Shown here one piece after another: positions 26,871-36,252 of a stretch of DNA of 64,000 nucleotides (within the stretch, counting starts at the first letter, position 1; each line of letters starts with the position of its first letter). The position numbers and the translations under genes are program-made. The notes under the pieces are model-generated. The model was not told the DNA's origin. It ran no database searches and saw only the letters and a program-made list of their open reading frames with translations. The stretch comes from Microvirga lotononidis (GTDB lineage: Bacteria; Pseudomonadota; Alphaproteobacteria; Rhizobiales; Beijerinckiaceae): contig NZ_CP141049.1 of the NCBI RefSeq assembly GCF_034627025.1, forward strand, positions 868,001 through 932,000, written 5' to 3'.

Positions 26871-27908
26871 CTATACTAAGCGTGCAGCGTAGAGCGCTTT
26901 CGCGACAGGCGCGAAGTATTGCGCAGGAATGGCGTCGCCCAGCTTTGTTGCGCTGAAGAGCTTATGCGCAAGCACATCATCACGACCGATGTGGACACGT
27001 AGCGCCCGCGCTTCAGTTAACATCTTTGAAGCAGCCTCGCCCTCGGCGCGGCAAACCAAGATCGGTACACCAATCTCGCCACGAATGTAACGCAGACCGA
27101 CGAGTACAGCCTTCCCGGTCACGAGCAATGTGGCCCGCTGCACCCCCAGCGCAGGCTCGTGCGCAGCCTCGTCTCGGAGGCGACGTCTTTCACTCTTTAG
27201 TTCCGGGGTACCTTCCTGATCCTTGGACTCGCGCATCACTTCGGTCCTGGTCATGCGCATTTCGCGCAGAAACAAAGCACGCTGCACCAGGAGATCGGTC
27301 AGTCCACCGACAAGAAGGGCAGCGGCTCCGATTTGGCTCAGCAGCTTCGCTCGCGTAAACACGAGGCTGATACAGCCCATGCCGCAGATCGGAAGATAGA
27401 CCATCGTCTTCCACGTGCCGAGAAGGAAGAGTAGAAAGGTTGCGCTCAGGACCATTGCTTTGAACAGGGTCTTCCCAACCTCCACTGCAGAACGCGCCGA
27501 CGCCATGCGCTTCAGTCCATGGAACGGATTGATTTTGTCGAGATCGAGCGTCATCGCCTCCAGCGAGAAGACAAAACCACCGTTGGACATTAATCCGGTT
27601 ACTATTACCGCAGCCATGAGCGTCCCAAGCAACGGGCCAACAGTTTCCAACGTGAGTTCGATGAGCAGGATCAATGCCTGCCGGACCGCTATACTGAAGG
27701 GGAGATTCTGCAGTTTGTCTACCAACAGTAGCGCCTCGTGGCATTTGTCTTGTATCAAGCTGCCTCTTAGCCAGATGTAGCCGAGCCCAGCGCATGTGGC
27801 GGCCGCACGGACGAAATCGGAGCTGCGCGCAATCTGCCCTCTTCGGCGCGCTTCGTTTAGCTTGTGCGGGCTTGCGGCCTGTGTCTTCTCCTCACTCGTC
27901 TCGCTCAT
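26871..27908 (-). CDS. rhcU: RhcU (SctU), T3SS export gate/switch protein
   Basis: A 345-aa protein. The ATG at 27908 ([20 protein letters not shown]) overlaps the rhcT stop by 4 nt. Four membrane spans lie in about 30-210, then a cytoplasmic domain ([20 protein letters not shown]) and [20 protein letters not shown]. The autocleavage motif NPTH expected before this segment is replaced by TGKA ([14 protein letters not shown]). FlhB-family proteins normally cleave themselves at NPTH to switch substrates, so this protein may not do so. It is the last gene of the operon. Confidence 0.93.
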   Translation of the reverse strand: MSETSEEKTQAASPHKLNEARRRGQIARSSDFVRAAATCAGLGYIWLRGSLIQDKCHEALLLVDKLQNLPFSIAVRQALILLIELTLETVGPLLGTLMAAVIVTGLMSNGGFVFSLEAMTLDLDKINPFHGLKRMASARSAVEVGKTLFKAMVLSATFLLFLLGTWKTMVYLPICGMGCISLVFTRAKLLSQIGAAALLVGGLTDLLVQRALFLREMRMTRTEVMRESKDQEGTPELKSERRRLRDEAAHEPALGVQRATLLVTGKAVLVGLRYIRGEIGVPILVCRAEGEAASKMLTEARALRVHIGRDDVLAHKLFSATKLGDAIPAQYFAPVAKALYAARLV

Positions 27909-28723
27909 TTCAGCAGCTTGCCCAACCACTCAAGCGCGCCACTAGCTGGTTTGATCTCCAGTCTCATTCCCACCACCAGATACGCAGTATAGGCAGTCAT
28001 AATAAAGGGGAATGCGATATTCTTGATGACCGGAGACAGTTGGCTCGACTTGATTTGCGGCGCAAAGCGCAGAAGTATCATCACCGATATGTCAACCAGC
28101 AACAGGAAGGACACTACAGGCCCGGAGACCAACAAGGTCGTGAGCATGATGTGGTCGAGGAGCCCTAACAACTCCATTGCTGCCTGGGCGGTCCGTATGG
28201 GCTGAAACCGATACACAGGCCAGATCTGAAAGCTACCATAAAGGGCGCTGGCCACAACCTCCAACCCTTCCGAAGCGACGAAGATCGTAATAGCCATGAT
28301 CCCAAGAAACATTCCCATCACGGAAGCCTGACTGTTCGTTGAGGGATCGGACGGAACGGACGGGCTGGTGATGCCACGTTGGTTGTCGATAAACTCACCG
28401 GCCGCCTGGAGGCTCCATAAAGGAATGCCGAGGAAAGTGCCAAGTAGTAGGCCGACAAAGATCTCCTTCACGCCGAGCAGAGTTAACTGGATCAGACGTG
28501 TTTCAGGATCCAGTGCCTGCAACCCGTCACTGACGAACGGCAAGCATGGGAGCCCAAAGGCAACAGCAAACGAGCCGCGGATCAGCCCGCTGATCTGAGC
28601 CCGCGCAAATACAGGAAGCACCACCATAATGCCTGTCGCCCGAGCCGCGCCAAGTCCGGCTGCAGCGACGAGCTCGATAGCCGCATGGATCAGGTTTTGC
28701 ATCTCGGCCGATGACGCAGTCAT
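27905..28723 (-). CDS. rhcT: RhcT (SctT), T3SS export gate protein
   Basis: A 272-aa FliR-family membrane protein with about six spans ([60 protein letters not shown]). The conserved [10 protein letters not shown] segment is present at about 110-119. It overlaps rhcS by 4 nt and rhcU by 4 nt. It forms the export gate core with RhcR and RhcS. Confidence 0.95.
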   Translation of the reverse strand: MTASSAEMQNLIHAAIELVAAAGLGAARATGIMVVLPVFARAQISGLIRGSFAVAFGLPCLPFVSDGLQALDPETRLIQLTLLGVKEIFVGLLLGTFLGIPLWSLQAAGEFIDNQRGITSPSVPSDPSTNSQASVMGMFLGIMAITIFVASEGLEVVASALYGSFQIWPVYRFQPIRTAQAAMELLGLLDHIMLTTLLVSGPVVSFLLLVDISVMILLRFAPQIKSSQLSPVIKNIAFPFIMTAYTAYLVVGMRLEIKPASGALEWLGKLLK

Positions 28724-29013
28724 GGTGGAGGCTGGTAGCTAGGAGCGATTGCGGGAAATTCCGCAAAGATTTGGTCGGCCAGCCCTATCAGCGGGGCGCT
28801 CAGCACAGGGGCAAACAGGCCAATCACCGCAACTACAACCAGAAGCTTTACGGTGAGGGGCAAGCTTTCATCCTGGATTTGCGTCGCCGCCTGGATGATC
28901 CCAATGACCAGGCCAACAATCACCGACGCGATCAGCGGTGGCAGAATCCAGATCATGAAAACCATCAACGACTGGCTCACAAGAGTAACAATGCTGGACT
29001 GAGTAATAATCAA
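28720..29013 (-). CDS. rhcS: RhcS (SctS), T3SS export gate protein
   Basis: A FliQ-family protein with two membrane spans ([20 protein letters not shown] and [20 protein letters not shown]). The start is taken at TTG 29013, overlapping the rhcR stop as TTGA; the ORF is open to 29064 but inside rhcR. This gives 97 aa, slightly longer than the usual 88-91. Confidence 0.93.
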   Translation of the reverse strand: MIITQSSIVTLVSQSLMVFMIWILPPLIASVIVGLVIGIIQAATQIQDESLPLTVKLLVVVAVIGLFAPVLSAPLIGLADQIFAEFPAIAPSYQPPP

Positions 29014-29675
29014 CCTCCCGGTGCGGCGTAACTCAATACAAGTCCCTGCATCAACCTCGACCACCCATCAATAGCGACAAACAAAAAGAGCTTGAAGGGA
29101 ACAGATATCACTGTCGGGGATACCATCGACATGCCCATCGCCATCAGAATTGCCGTTACAATTAGATCAATGACGATAAACGGAAGATAGAGAAGGAAGC
29201 CTATTTCAAATGCGCGCTTGAGTTCTGAGAATAAAAACGACGGCACGAGAACGGCAATATCATCGGGTGTGGTTCTGGCGCGCATTTCCTCAGGCCACAG
29301 TTTTTCTGTCGAGGACTGGAAGAAACGGCGCTGCTCTAGATTGGTAAACTTCTTGAGATACTCACGTACGGGCTCCCGCCCCTCTTTAGCGGCGGTTACC
29401 CAGTCGTCTAGTGTTTGATAGCGGAGCCTCGAGTCGGTCATACGATTATAGGTCTGTTCAATAACAGGTGCGCTGACGAAAATGGCGAGGATGAGTGCCG
29501 CAGCGTACAGCACTACATTCGGTGGGATCGTCTGGGTCCCGAGCGCATTGCGGACGAGGAACAGAACAACCGAGATCTTTACAAACGCCGTGGTTGTGAC
29601 GACTGCTAAAACCAAAAGGCCGAGACCGGCTGTCACCGCAAGAAGCGATAGAATCGGCGGCTGAAACTCAGTCAT
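29010..29675 (-). CDS. rhcR: RhcR (SctR), T3SS export gate protein
   Basis: The start at 29675 (MTEFQPPILSLLAVTAGLGL) overlaps the end of rhcQ by 8 nt; the frame is open to 29816 but that part lies inside rhcQ. A 221-aa FliP-family protein with spans at the N-terminus and after residue 150, and the conserved VPSFLFSELKRAFEIGFLLY and DLIVTAILMAMGMSMVSP signatures. Full length. Confidence 0.95.
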   Translation of the reverse strand: MTEFQPPILSLLAVTAGLGLLVLAVVTTTAFVKISVVLFLVRNALGTQTIPPNVVLYAAALILAIFVSAPVIEQTYNRMTDSRLRYQTLDDWVTAAKEGREPVREYLKKFTNLEQRRFFQSSTEKLWPEEMRARTTPDDIAVLVPSFLFSELKRAFEIGFLLYLPFIVIDLIVTAILMAMGMSMVSPTVISVPFKLFLFVAIDGWSRLMQGLVLSYAAPGG

Positions 29676-30747
29676 TGCTTGCCAACCTGCTGCGGAGTCT
29701 GACGCCCAGCTCGTCTCCGACCCGCACGATGTCGCCCCGACCGATGAGCCGACCGTTGGCCAGTATGTCGACGGGACCATCGATCGGCCGTCCGAGCTCG
29801 AAGACATGCCCTTCACCCGCGCTCCTCAATTCCCCTAGAGACATAGGCCAGCGGCCGCATTCAAACACAAGCACGATTTCGACATCGTCGAGATCGGCTT
29901 CCGATCGTTCTTGCCAGGATTCGGGTTGTGTCGTCATATCCACATTCTCCAAAGGGTGCGATCGCGGGCGGAAGGGCCCCCGCAGTATTAAGTTGTCGCC
30001 CTCAATGTCTGCTCCGGCCCATGACCGGCCCACGGACAGGATGATCTGGCCGCGGCCAAACGGCGATATGTCTGGCAACAGAGCATCGCCGATACATGCT
30101 TTGCGAATAAGCGCTACCGGAACGCAGAGCGTACCGATTACTCCTGCAACTATGGCCGGCAGCTCCGGGGAGACCTCGCGCGGCTGTCGCGGCAACTGGC
30201 CGACCAGTTCGCCTAACGCGCGGAAGGCAGACGGCACCAAGCTGTCAAGAGGAGAGAACAGGAACAGACGGCCCTTGCCATCGACTGGGCCGAAGACGAG
30301 ATCAAGCTCTAGATAAGGAGCCAGTGTCAGGGCTTCACCCACGCCTACAAGCTGTATGTTCAGCTGCGTCTGATCCTCCAGTCGTGTCAAAAGCGGCTCG
30401 AGCGCGAGTTCGAGAACGAGCGAAGCAGTTGGCTCGGAAGGCAAAGCAAGGCCGCTCTGTACTGTTGAGACGAGCGCCTGTACAAGTCGTTGTGACAGTG
30501 ACAAGACGATCGTTTCAGCTCCAACGCGCCAAACGCAGTCAAGCATCGGAACAGCGGGAGATTTCTGCTGCCAAACAAGCCCTTGTATCCGCACCGACAG
30601 GGGCGTGTCGCTGATCCGGCTCTGAAAGGCCCGCCGGGGGGATGCTATAGCATTGAGCCACGAGACGACCTCGTGGGACAGTCCCAGCGCTGGTTCGAAG
30701 ATAGCGGGTCTGACCAAAGCAATTACCAAAGTGGCTCTAAGCTGCAC
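29668..30747 (-). CDS. rhcQ: RhcQ (SctQ), T3SS cytoplasmic ring (sorting platform) protein
   Basis: A 359-aa protein. The N-terminus is poorly conserved; the C-terminal SpoA/FliN-like domain (about 280-350) shows VEIVLVFECGRWPMSLGELR and ANGRLIGRGDIVRVGDELGV. A middle SpoA-like part lies near 190-260. The GTG at 30747 is the first plausible start, 36 nt after y4yJ, without a strong ribosome site; an alternative start is possible. It forms the sorting platform with NolV and NolU. Confidence 0.9.
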   Translation of the reverse strand: MQLRATLVIALVRPAIFEPALGLSHEVVSWLNAIASPRRAFQSRISDTPLSVRIQGLVWQQKSPAVPMLDCVWRVGAETIVLSLSQRLVQALVSTVQSGLALPSEPTASLVLELALEPLLTRLEDQTQLNIQLVGVGEALTLAPYLELDLVFGPVDGKGRLFLFSPLDSLVPSAFRALGELVGQLPRQPREVSPELPAIVAGVIGTLCVPVALIRKACIGDALLPDISPFGRGQIILSVGRSWAGADIEGDNLILRGPFRPRSHPLENVDMTTQPESWQERSEADLDDVEIVLVFECGRWPMSLGELRSAGEGHVFELGRPIDGPVDILANGRLIGRGDIVRVGDELGVRLRSRLASND

Positions 30748-30782
30748 AATCGCATCATTCAGGAACCTTGGGCTTATCGGAT

Positions 30783-31310
30783 CTAGTCGCGCAAAAGTTG
30801 AGCGAGCGAAACCCTTCCATACCGAAGAGATACCTCGTCGTCAGCCTCTATCTCACCTGCGGCCTCTGCATGAATATCAGCGCAGCGTCGGACGTCTTCC
30901 TCGATTAGCTTCCATTTGTGCGTTGCGGTCGAACGTTTGACCCACAGCTCCCTCATTTCAGACGCCGCTGCCTCGGCCTCTTCATGAGCGATGCGGGCAT
31001 CATCGAGCACGTGGCATCTAGAAGCGACCTCAGCCGAAATCCGTTCAATTCCAAGATGGTGACGGTCGAGCGCAGCGCTAGTCAATGTCTCGAGCGACAT
31101 CAGCTCTCCGTAGAGTGTCGCTTCGACCCGTGCGCGATGTTGCTGTGCGACTGCAAGCTCCTGGAAGGCATTCTGTACAGCAAAGGTGGCCGTGTGCCGC
31201 TCCGCTTCCTTCAACGAAAGCTCCCTAAGTGCATTACGCTCATGCATATCCTTTAGAAGCAATAGCTTCAAAACGTGAACCTGATTCACGCGGTCAGACG
31301 CGACATCCAT
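30783..31310 (-). CDS. SctO (Y4yJ), T3SS stalk protein
   Basis: A 175-aa, strongly helical, Glu/Arg-rich coiled-coil protein (LLLLKDMHERNALRELSLKE, ARIAHEEAEAAASEMREL). It overlaps the end of rhcN by 25 nt, as in other Rhc clusters where y4yJ follows rhcN. SctO/FliJ proteins sit in the centre of the ATPase ring and link it to the export gate. Assignment is by position, size and coiled-coil character. Confidence 0.85.
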   Translation of the reverse strand: MDVASDRVNQVHVLKLLLLKDMHERNALRELSLKEAERHTATFAVQNAFQELAVAQQHRARVEATLYGELMSLETLTSAALDRHHLGIERISAEVASRCHVLDDARIAHEEAEAAASEMRELWVKRSTATHKWKLIEEDVRRCADIHAEAAGEIEADDEVSLRYGRVSLAQLLRD

Positions 31311-32647
31311 GCAACCGTTTCCTCAAAATCCGACGCCTCACCTTCGCTCTGGCGCAAAAAATCCCTCAGGTCGCCAATCGTGGCGACTGCCCGGTCAGTC
31401 AACGGATCGCCGCCCTGCTTATACTCACCGACCTTGAGCAAAAACTCGGTCTCGGCATAGCGCGAAAGGAGATCACGGAAGAACGCTGCTGCCTCTCGGT
31501 GGGCTTCAGAAACGACCGCATCCATCACGCGGCTGCGACTCTGGAGCACGTCGATAGCCGGGAAATGTGATCGTGCCGCAATAGCGCGCGAGAGGACGAC
31601 ATGGCCGTCGAGAATGCCGCGCGATTCCTCCGCGATTGGATCCCCGGCGCCATCACCTTCGACAAGCACCGTATAGAACGCCGTGATCGAGCCGCGCTCA
31701 CCCATTCCGGCACGTTCCAGCAAACCTGGCAGCATGGCAAAAACGGAGGGAGGGAAGCCCCGCCGGGTCGGCGGCTCGCCCGCAGCAAGACCTATTTCGC
31801 GCATGGCGCGGCAGAAGCGCGTCAGCGAATCCAACATGAGCGCTACACGTAGCCCTTGTTCGCGAAAGTATTCCGCCACTGCGGTCGCCATAGGAGCACA
31901 CTGTGCCCGTTCCACCGCCGAGCGGTCGGAGGTTTCAACGACGACGATCGTACGGCGGAGGCCCTCCTCCCCAAGATGCCGCTCGATGAATTCACGAACC
32001 TCACGTCCACGCTCGCCTATGAGCGCGACGATGAAGACGTCGGCAACAGCACCCCTTACGATTTGCGACATTAATGTCGACTTGCCGCAACCAGGCTCGC
32101 CATAAATTCCGATCCGCTGGCCCTCGCCACATGTGAGGAGACCGTCAAGGGCGCGGACGCCCAGCCGGAATGGCAGCTCAACAATGCGCCTTTTCATTGG
32201 ATTGGGCGCTTTGCCGTGCAGGGGACGAGTTTCGGAAGCTTTGATTTCGCCTTTGCCGTCGAGTGGTCGGCAACGACTGTCAATCACACGGCCAAGTAAA
32301 TCGGGGCCCACTGGTACTTCACGCATTCGCCCGGTGGATACGACCTCTGCGCGGCTGGACAGGCCCAATAAGTCACCGATCGGCGTGAGTAGTACCCCAT
32401 TATCCGACAAGCCGATCACCTCGGCTTCGAGCGACAGGCCGGTTCGCGTATCCTGTAGCAGACAAAGTTCGCCAATCCGAGTATCCGGCAAGACAGCGTG
32501 GACAAGGGTACCCACGGCGCGCGTGATTCGGCCGCGCACGGCACGCGTGTCGATTTGCTTTACTATAGACCTCAAAGACGAGATCGTCGGATCGGGAGCC
32601 AAGCTACGGGTGAGATTAGTATGCTGTGGCATCGGGGGGATCACCAT
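31286..32647 (-). CDS. rhcN: RhcN (SctN), T3SS ATPase
   Basis: A 453-aa FliI/YscN-type ATPase. Walker A GEPGCGKST is at 183-191, followed by VALIGERGREVREF; Walker B VALMLDSLTRF at about 275, and the T3SS signature PPSVFAMLPGLLERAGMGER at about 305-325. Hexameric; it unfolds and feeds substrates to the gate. The start overlaps nolV by 7 nt. The first 25 residues are variable, so a start downstream is possible. Confidence 0.96.
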   Translation of the reverse strand: MVIPPMPQHTNLTRSLAPDPTISSLRSIVKQIDTRAVRGRITRAVGTLVHAVLPDTRIGELCLLQDTRTGLSLEAEVIGLSDNGVLLTPIGDLLGLSSRAEVVSTGRMREVPVGPDLLGRVIDSRCRPLDGKGEIKASETRPLHGKAPNPMKRRIVELPFRLGVRALDGLLTCGEGQRIGIYGEPGCGKSTLMSQIVRGAVADVFIVALIGERGREVREFIERHLGEEGLRRTIVVVETSDRSAVERAQCAPMATAVAEYFREQGLRVALMLDSLTRFCRAMREIGLAAGEPPTRRGFPPSVFAMLPGLLERAGMGERGSITAFYTVLVEGDGAGDPIAEESRGILDGHVVLSRAIAARSHFPAIDVLQSRSRVMDAVVSEAHREAAAFFRDLLSRYAETEFLLKVGEYKQGGDPLTDRAVATIGDLRDFLRQSEGEASDFEETVAWMSRLTA

Positions 32648-33264
32648 TCGCTCACTTCCGGATCGGATCGAAAGCCGAGGCGCAGCGCGCGCATCTGTGC
32701 GTCAAGTCCAAGCTCGACATTGCCATACTCGCTCCAAAGCACGCATTGTTGCGGTGACAATGTCGGATCCGGATCAACTCGGACCCTCGGCCGGCCCTCC
32801 CGTCCGTCACATTCAACAAACGCGCGCGCGAGCAAGTCGACCTGCTCGGGATGCACATGAAGGCAAACTTCCGCGCCGCTATAGTTACGTTCGATTGCGT
32901 GACGGACAGCCGTCACCAACAGCTCGCTCTGATCGAAGGCGCCTAGAAGATCGCCTATTATCTCTAGCACCAGCTGTGGCAACTCCTGCTCCAGAACCGC
33001 CTTGCGTCGCGCAACTTCGGAGACCGCCCGCGCGATCAGCCGGGCCGTTTCCTCGGCGCCTGTGTTCAAGCCCTCGGCATGGCCCCGTGCCCGCTCACGC
33101 TGATAAGCGGAGCGCGCCCATCTGCGGACCCGCTGCCGATGCCGTTCCGCGGCGTCACGCGCTTTTGCGGCGCAATGCCAGATCTCGAGCTCACTCGCTG
33201 GTATCAGTGGTCCCATTGGGCGCATCTGCGGCGCGAGGGGAGGTGCGTAGACATCGGCTATCAT
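32641..33264 (-). CDS. nolV: NolV (RhcL/SctL), T3SS ATPase stator
   Basis: A 207-aa protein with an N-terminal coiled-coil region (about 35-100) and a C-terminal FliH/HrpE-like domain (LVLEIIGDLLGAFDQSELLV, EVCLHVHPEQVDLL, GNVELGLDAQMRALRLGF). SctL binds the ATPase and connects it to SctQ. It overlaps nolU by 4 nt and rhcN by 7 nt. Confidence 0.92.
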   Translation of the reverse strand: MIADVYAPPLAPQMRPMGPLIPASELEIWHCAAKARDAAERHRQRVRRWARSAYQRERARGHAEGLNTGAEETARLIARAVSEVARRKAVLEQELPQLVLEIIGDLLGAFDQSELLVTAVRHAIERNYSGAEVCLHVHPEQVDLLARAFVECDGREGRPRVRVDPDPTLSPQQCVLWSEYGNVELGLDAQMRALRLGFRSDPEVSEW

Positions 33265-33893
33265 GTAGCCCGGTTCTCCGTCTCAAGATGAGCTAGTACA
33301 AACGGGAGCAGCTGGCCAGAGGCCTTACTGTGTTCGGGCGCGGGATTCTCGGCGGTCGTCCCGAGGGGCAACCGAAGGAGCACGCGGTTACGGGCAAGCG
33401 CTGTACTGCCATTGAGCCAAGCACCAAGGCAGGCGTGTCCATCGTGGTCGATTTGCTGCGCTAGTTGTGCAGGATCAGAACTCCAGCTGGTTGCGATCGC
33501 ATGCGCGACATGTCGGATGCCAAACGCGTGGACATCGGCGCCGATATGCTCGATGAGCGCGGCAAGGTGAGACTTCGAAACAAGCTTCAGCAGCGATCGT
33601 GCATGCCAGACACTACCGGCAAGGAGGGCAACCCGCCGCGGGTCACGCCCGTCAAGAAGATCCGGCCCCCAGCCGCTTCCGCTCAAATGCACTTCATCGC
33701 CCAGCAGCAGCTCTGCCAATCTTGGTTGCAGCCTATGGCGCTTCTGCAACTGCATCAACGTCGCAGCGGACAACGTTGGATCAAGACGCGCAGCAAGACG
33801 AGTTGAATGGGCGGAAGCGGCAAGATCGCTAAGGCACGCGGAGCGCATTTGGAGCGACTGATCGGGTTCGGCAGTCAGTGTCGGCACTGGCAT
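33261..33893 (-). CDS. nolU: NolU (SctK-like) T3SS accessory protein
   Basis: The frame is open to 34037 but inside nolT. The ATG at 33893 (MPVPTLTAEPDQSLQMRSAC), 8 nt after the nolT stop, is chosen and gives 210 aa. Soluble helical protein with LSAATLMQLQKRHRLQPRLA and GRDPRRVALLAGSVWHARSL. Position between nolT and nolV identifies it; SctK-type proteins are sorting-platform pods. Confidence 0.88.
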   Translation of the reverse strand: MPVPTLTAEPDQSLQMRSACLSDLAASAHSTRLAARLDPTLSAATLMQLQKRHRLQPRLAELLLGDEVHLSGSGWGPDLLDGRDPRRVALLAGSVWHARSLLKLVSKSHLAALIEHIGADVHAFGIRHVAHAIATSWSSDPAQLAQQIDHDGHACLGAWLNGSTALARNRVLLRLPLGTTAENPAPEHSKASGQLLPFVLAHLETENRAT

Positions 33894-33901
33894 CGGGAAT
33901 G

Positions 33902-34771
33902 TTAGCTCCGCACCGTAGTCGATGATCTTTTCGTGAATGGGTTCGACAGCGCAAGCACCGAGCGGCCCTCGGGCTTGGAAAGTGTGCCCGAGGGTTGCCT
34001 GTGCCGACGCCTTAGAATACTGGCTAAGAAATAGCACGTTGCTGCAAGTGCAGCCGCGGCACCACCCACCACGATGGCTAGATGTGGCGCCGGAACGAAC
34101 GTAGGTGCTCGGGCCAAAACAGTCTCTGGATCGGACCGTTGCTCGCGCGCGGAGGGCTCGACTGGCACAAAGACCACTTCGACCTTTTCGTAGGACAGGC
34201 CTTCAATGCTGTCGGCGACGAGCATCTTTATCTTCGGCAGTAGAACTGAAAGGTTTGCTTTGGCGTCGTGCCGGATGAAAACTGCCGCCGAGGATGGCGT
34301 ACCACCTGATCGCAACAGGTCGTTATTCGGCAGAACGACATGGACACGTACTGAGAAGACCCCATCGATGTCGTTGATGGTACGCGACAACTCCTCGCTC
34401 AGGGCATACACGTAACGAGCGCGCTCCTCAGTCGGTGAGGCAATCAGGCCTGATCCGCTGAAAATGTCGCCAAGATTCTTGAAAGACTGGCGTGGCAGCC
34501 CTTTGGCGTTCAGGAGTCCGATCGAGAACGCAAGCTGCCTTTCGTCAACCTGGAGCGTGCTGCTGCCATCCTTAGCGGCGACTCTGACTGCGTCAAGCCC
34601 GCTATCCATCAAAAGCGCGAGCATCTCATTCGCCTCGCGCTCCTTCAACCGCGTGTAAAGGTCCACCTTGCAACCACTCAGACCGAACAGAAGTGGCAGC
34701 ACGACGAGACACAACGATCGCCGACCGAACGAGCGGCTATGCAGGATTCTGTCCTGTGCCAAGCGAGTCAT
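33902..34771 (-). CDS. nolT: NolT (RhcJ/SctJ), T3SS inner-ring lipoprotein
   Basis: A 289-aa protein. The signal peptide ends in lipobox LSGC (Cys at about 34). YscJ/FliF domains follow: YTRLKEREANEMLALLMDSG, ARYVYALSEELSRTINDIDG, VRVHVVLPNNDLL and SIEGLSYEKVEVVFVP. A C-terminal membrane span (LAIVVGGAAAALAATCYFLA) lies at about 230-250. It forms the inner ring of the basal body with SctD. Ten nt after nopB. Confidence 0.95.
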   Translation of the reverse strand: MTRLAQDRILHSRSFGRRSLCLVVLPLLFGLSGCKVDLYTRLKEREANEMLALLMDSGLDAVRVAAKDGSSTLQVDERQLAFSIGLLNAKGLPRQSFKNLGDIFSGSGLIASPTEERARYVYALSEELSRTINDIDGVFSVRVHVVLPNNDLLRSGGTPSSAAVFIRHDAKANLSVLLPKIKMLVADSIEGLSYEKVEVVFVPVEPSAREQRSDPETVLARAPTFVPAPHLAIVVGGAAAALAATCYFLASILRRRHRQPSGTLSKPEGRSVLALSNPFTKRSSTTVRS

Positions 34772-34780
34772 GTCTACCGT

Positions 34781-35275
34781 TCATCCCTGTTTTATGAGCG
34801 TATTCACAGACGATGTTATGCCGCTGACACCCTTGGAAATGAGAGCAACCTCGGTGACGCCATAGTAGAGATCCCGTAGTTCCGCAATAACCGCGCCGAA
34901 ATCCTGCCCTATCGGCGTTCCCGGCGCCGCACCTTCGGCAGGGAGCTTCTGCGCCGGCCCAGACAGAGCGCTCTTTTCGAGGCCTAGCTGATTGTCATGC
35001 ACGGCAGCAGTAACTGAATCGAATCGGGAGATGGAAGAAATCATCTCGAACACGCGGTCGCCCCAGGGGTTTGTCTGCGCAGTCGTGCGTTGAACATCCA
35101 GGTGCGGAGAAACTGACGCCACACTTTCTGGGCGCGATATGGTGTCGTTCTTCGTAGAGGCGGCTGCCTGCACTAGTGCGCGCTCAAATTGTGCCAGCTC
35201 GCCCAACGACGGCGATGCTGGTGCGGGACAAAACTCGGACGGACTGGCAGAGATTGACGAAACAGGCATCATCAT
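34781..35275 (-). CDS. nopB: NopB (NolB), T3SS pilus-associated secreted protein
   Basis: A 164-aa protein if started at 35275 (MMMPVSSISASPSEFCPAPA). The best ribosome site, AAGGAG, is 7 nt before a TTG at 35287, so a four-residue longer form is possible. The N-terminus is Ser/Pro-rich; the C-terminus helical (EMISSISRFDSVTAAV, GVTEVALISKGVSGITSSVN). NopB is secreted and part of T3SS pili. First gene of the core operon, 85 nt after a tts box. Confidence 0.88.
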   Translation of the reverse strand: MMMPVSSISASPSEFCPAPASPSLGELAQFERALVQAAASTKNDTISRPESVASVSPHLDVQRTTAQTNPWGDRVFEMISSISRFDSVTAAVHDNQLGLEKSALSGPAQKLPAEGAAPGTPIGQDFGAVIAELRDLYYGVTEVALISKGVSGITSSVNTLIKQG

Positions 35276-35359
35276 GCAAGGACTCAATTGGTTTCTCCTT
35301 CGCGTGAAGTCAGTCCAGCCGGTTGTCACCCGCTGTTGGTTCAATACCTAGAGAGGTGA

Positions 35360-35377
35360 GCTGACGACCAGCTGACG
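35360..35377 (-). promoter_or_regulatory. tts box upstream of nopB operon
   Basis: On the minus strand GTCAGCTGGTCGTCAGCT matches the tts core except at three positions and has the same TCGTCAGCT half as the box at 8696. It lies between the divergent nopB and rhcC1 genes. Confidence 0.78.
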
Positions 35378-35458
35378 AGAGCGCGTTTATGACAAAAAGG
35401 GGTGCCTTCGCGACTTTAGCGCATTTGAGCGTTTAAGCCCTTGATTTGTCAGGACGCC

Positions 35459-36154
35459 ATGTCAAGAACTCTGATCCCATCTACCATTCTGCGCAACCTG
35501 AAGAGAATTCTTTGGGTCGGTTTTGTCCTCTCCGTTGGGATCGACTCAACTCTCGGTTCCCCACTATCGCTTCCCTCGACACCCTATAGGTATACGGTTC
35601 TGGATCAGGATCTCTCTGCCGCGCTGCGGGAATTCGGAAATAACCTGAAGATCAGCGTTAACGTCAGCGCCGAGGTAAAGGGGCGGGTTCGCGCGCGGAT
35701 GCCGGACCTGCCGCCGCGTGAGTTCCTCGACCGCTTGACCGAGCTATACGATTTGCAATGGTACTTTGATGGCCTTGTGCTTTACGTATCTGCTGCCAAG
35801 GAGGCACAGACTCGGATGCTTGTGTTGGCCCCGATTCGCTTCGAAGCAGTTAGGACAGCTCTCGATGACCTTGGCATATCCGATGACCGCTATGTTGTGA
35901 GGCCTGCGCCGGGGAATGGCCTCATCTTGGTTTCCGGTCCACCTCGCTTCGTCGCGCTTGTGGAACAAACGTTCAACAGCCTCGTGGCGGAGGCGCAAGC
36001 ACAGCTTCAAGCAGCGGCGCCGACGAGACAAACCGTTCTGATATTGTTTCGGGGCTCCTCCGCCACAGTCGTGCGTGATGGACAACCGGAGGCCTCGTAT
36101 TTTTCTAACGGGCAGCAACAGGACGGCGTGAAGCGTGAGCCGAGCCAGAAGTGA
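35459..36154 (+). CDS. rhcC1: RhcC1 (NolW), N-terminal secretin subunit
   Basis: A 231-aa protein. The ATG at 35459 (MSRTLIPSTILRNLKRI) has a CAGGA site; the signal peptide (LWVGFVLSVGIDSTLGSP) ends near residue 36. Mature part: DQDLSAALREFGNNLKISVN, PREFLDRLTELYDLQWYFDG and PAPGNGLILVSGPPRFVALV, the N0 and N1 domains of a SctC secretin. Rhizobial T3SS have a split secretin, the membrane pore being RhcC2 (58253-59707). Divergent from nopB. Confidence 0.93.
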   Translation: MSRTLIPSTILRNLKRILWVGFVLSVGIDSTLGSPLSLPSTPYRYTVLDQDLSAALREFGNNLKISVNVSAEVKGRVRARMPDLPPREFLDRLTELYDLQWYFDGLVLYVSAAKEAQTRMLVLAPIRFEAVRTALDDLGISDDRYVVRPAPGNGLILVSGPPRFVALVEQTFNSLVAEAQAQLQAAAPTRQTVLILFRGSSATVVRDGQPEASYFSNGQQQDGVKREPSQK

Positions 36155-36252
36155 CTGGGTACCCGCAGCTTCCGGAGAGACACTAAGTGGTGCATCCGGC
36201 ATGTTCAGGGGGTATAATCGCGGCTTGCTGGCCTGCGGGCGGGAGGTGACCC

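Noticed and set aside
32133..33296. 387-aa plus-strand ORF opposite rhcN/nolV
   Set aside because: Arg/Ser/Pro-rich antisense shadow in a GC-rich region; rhcN and nolV have clear motifs.
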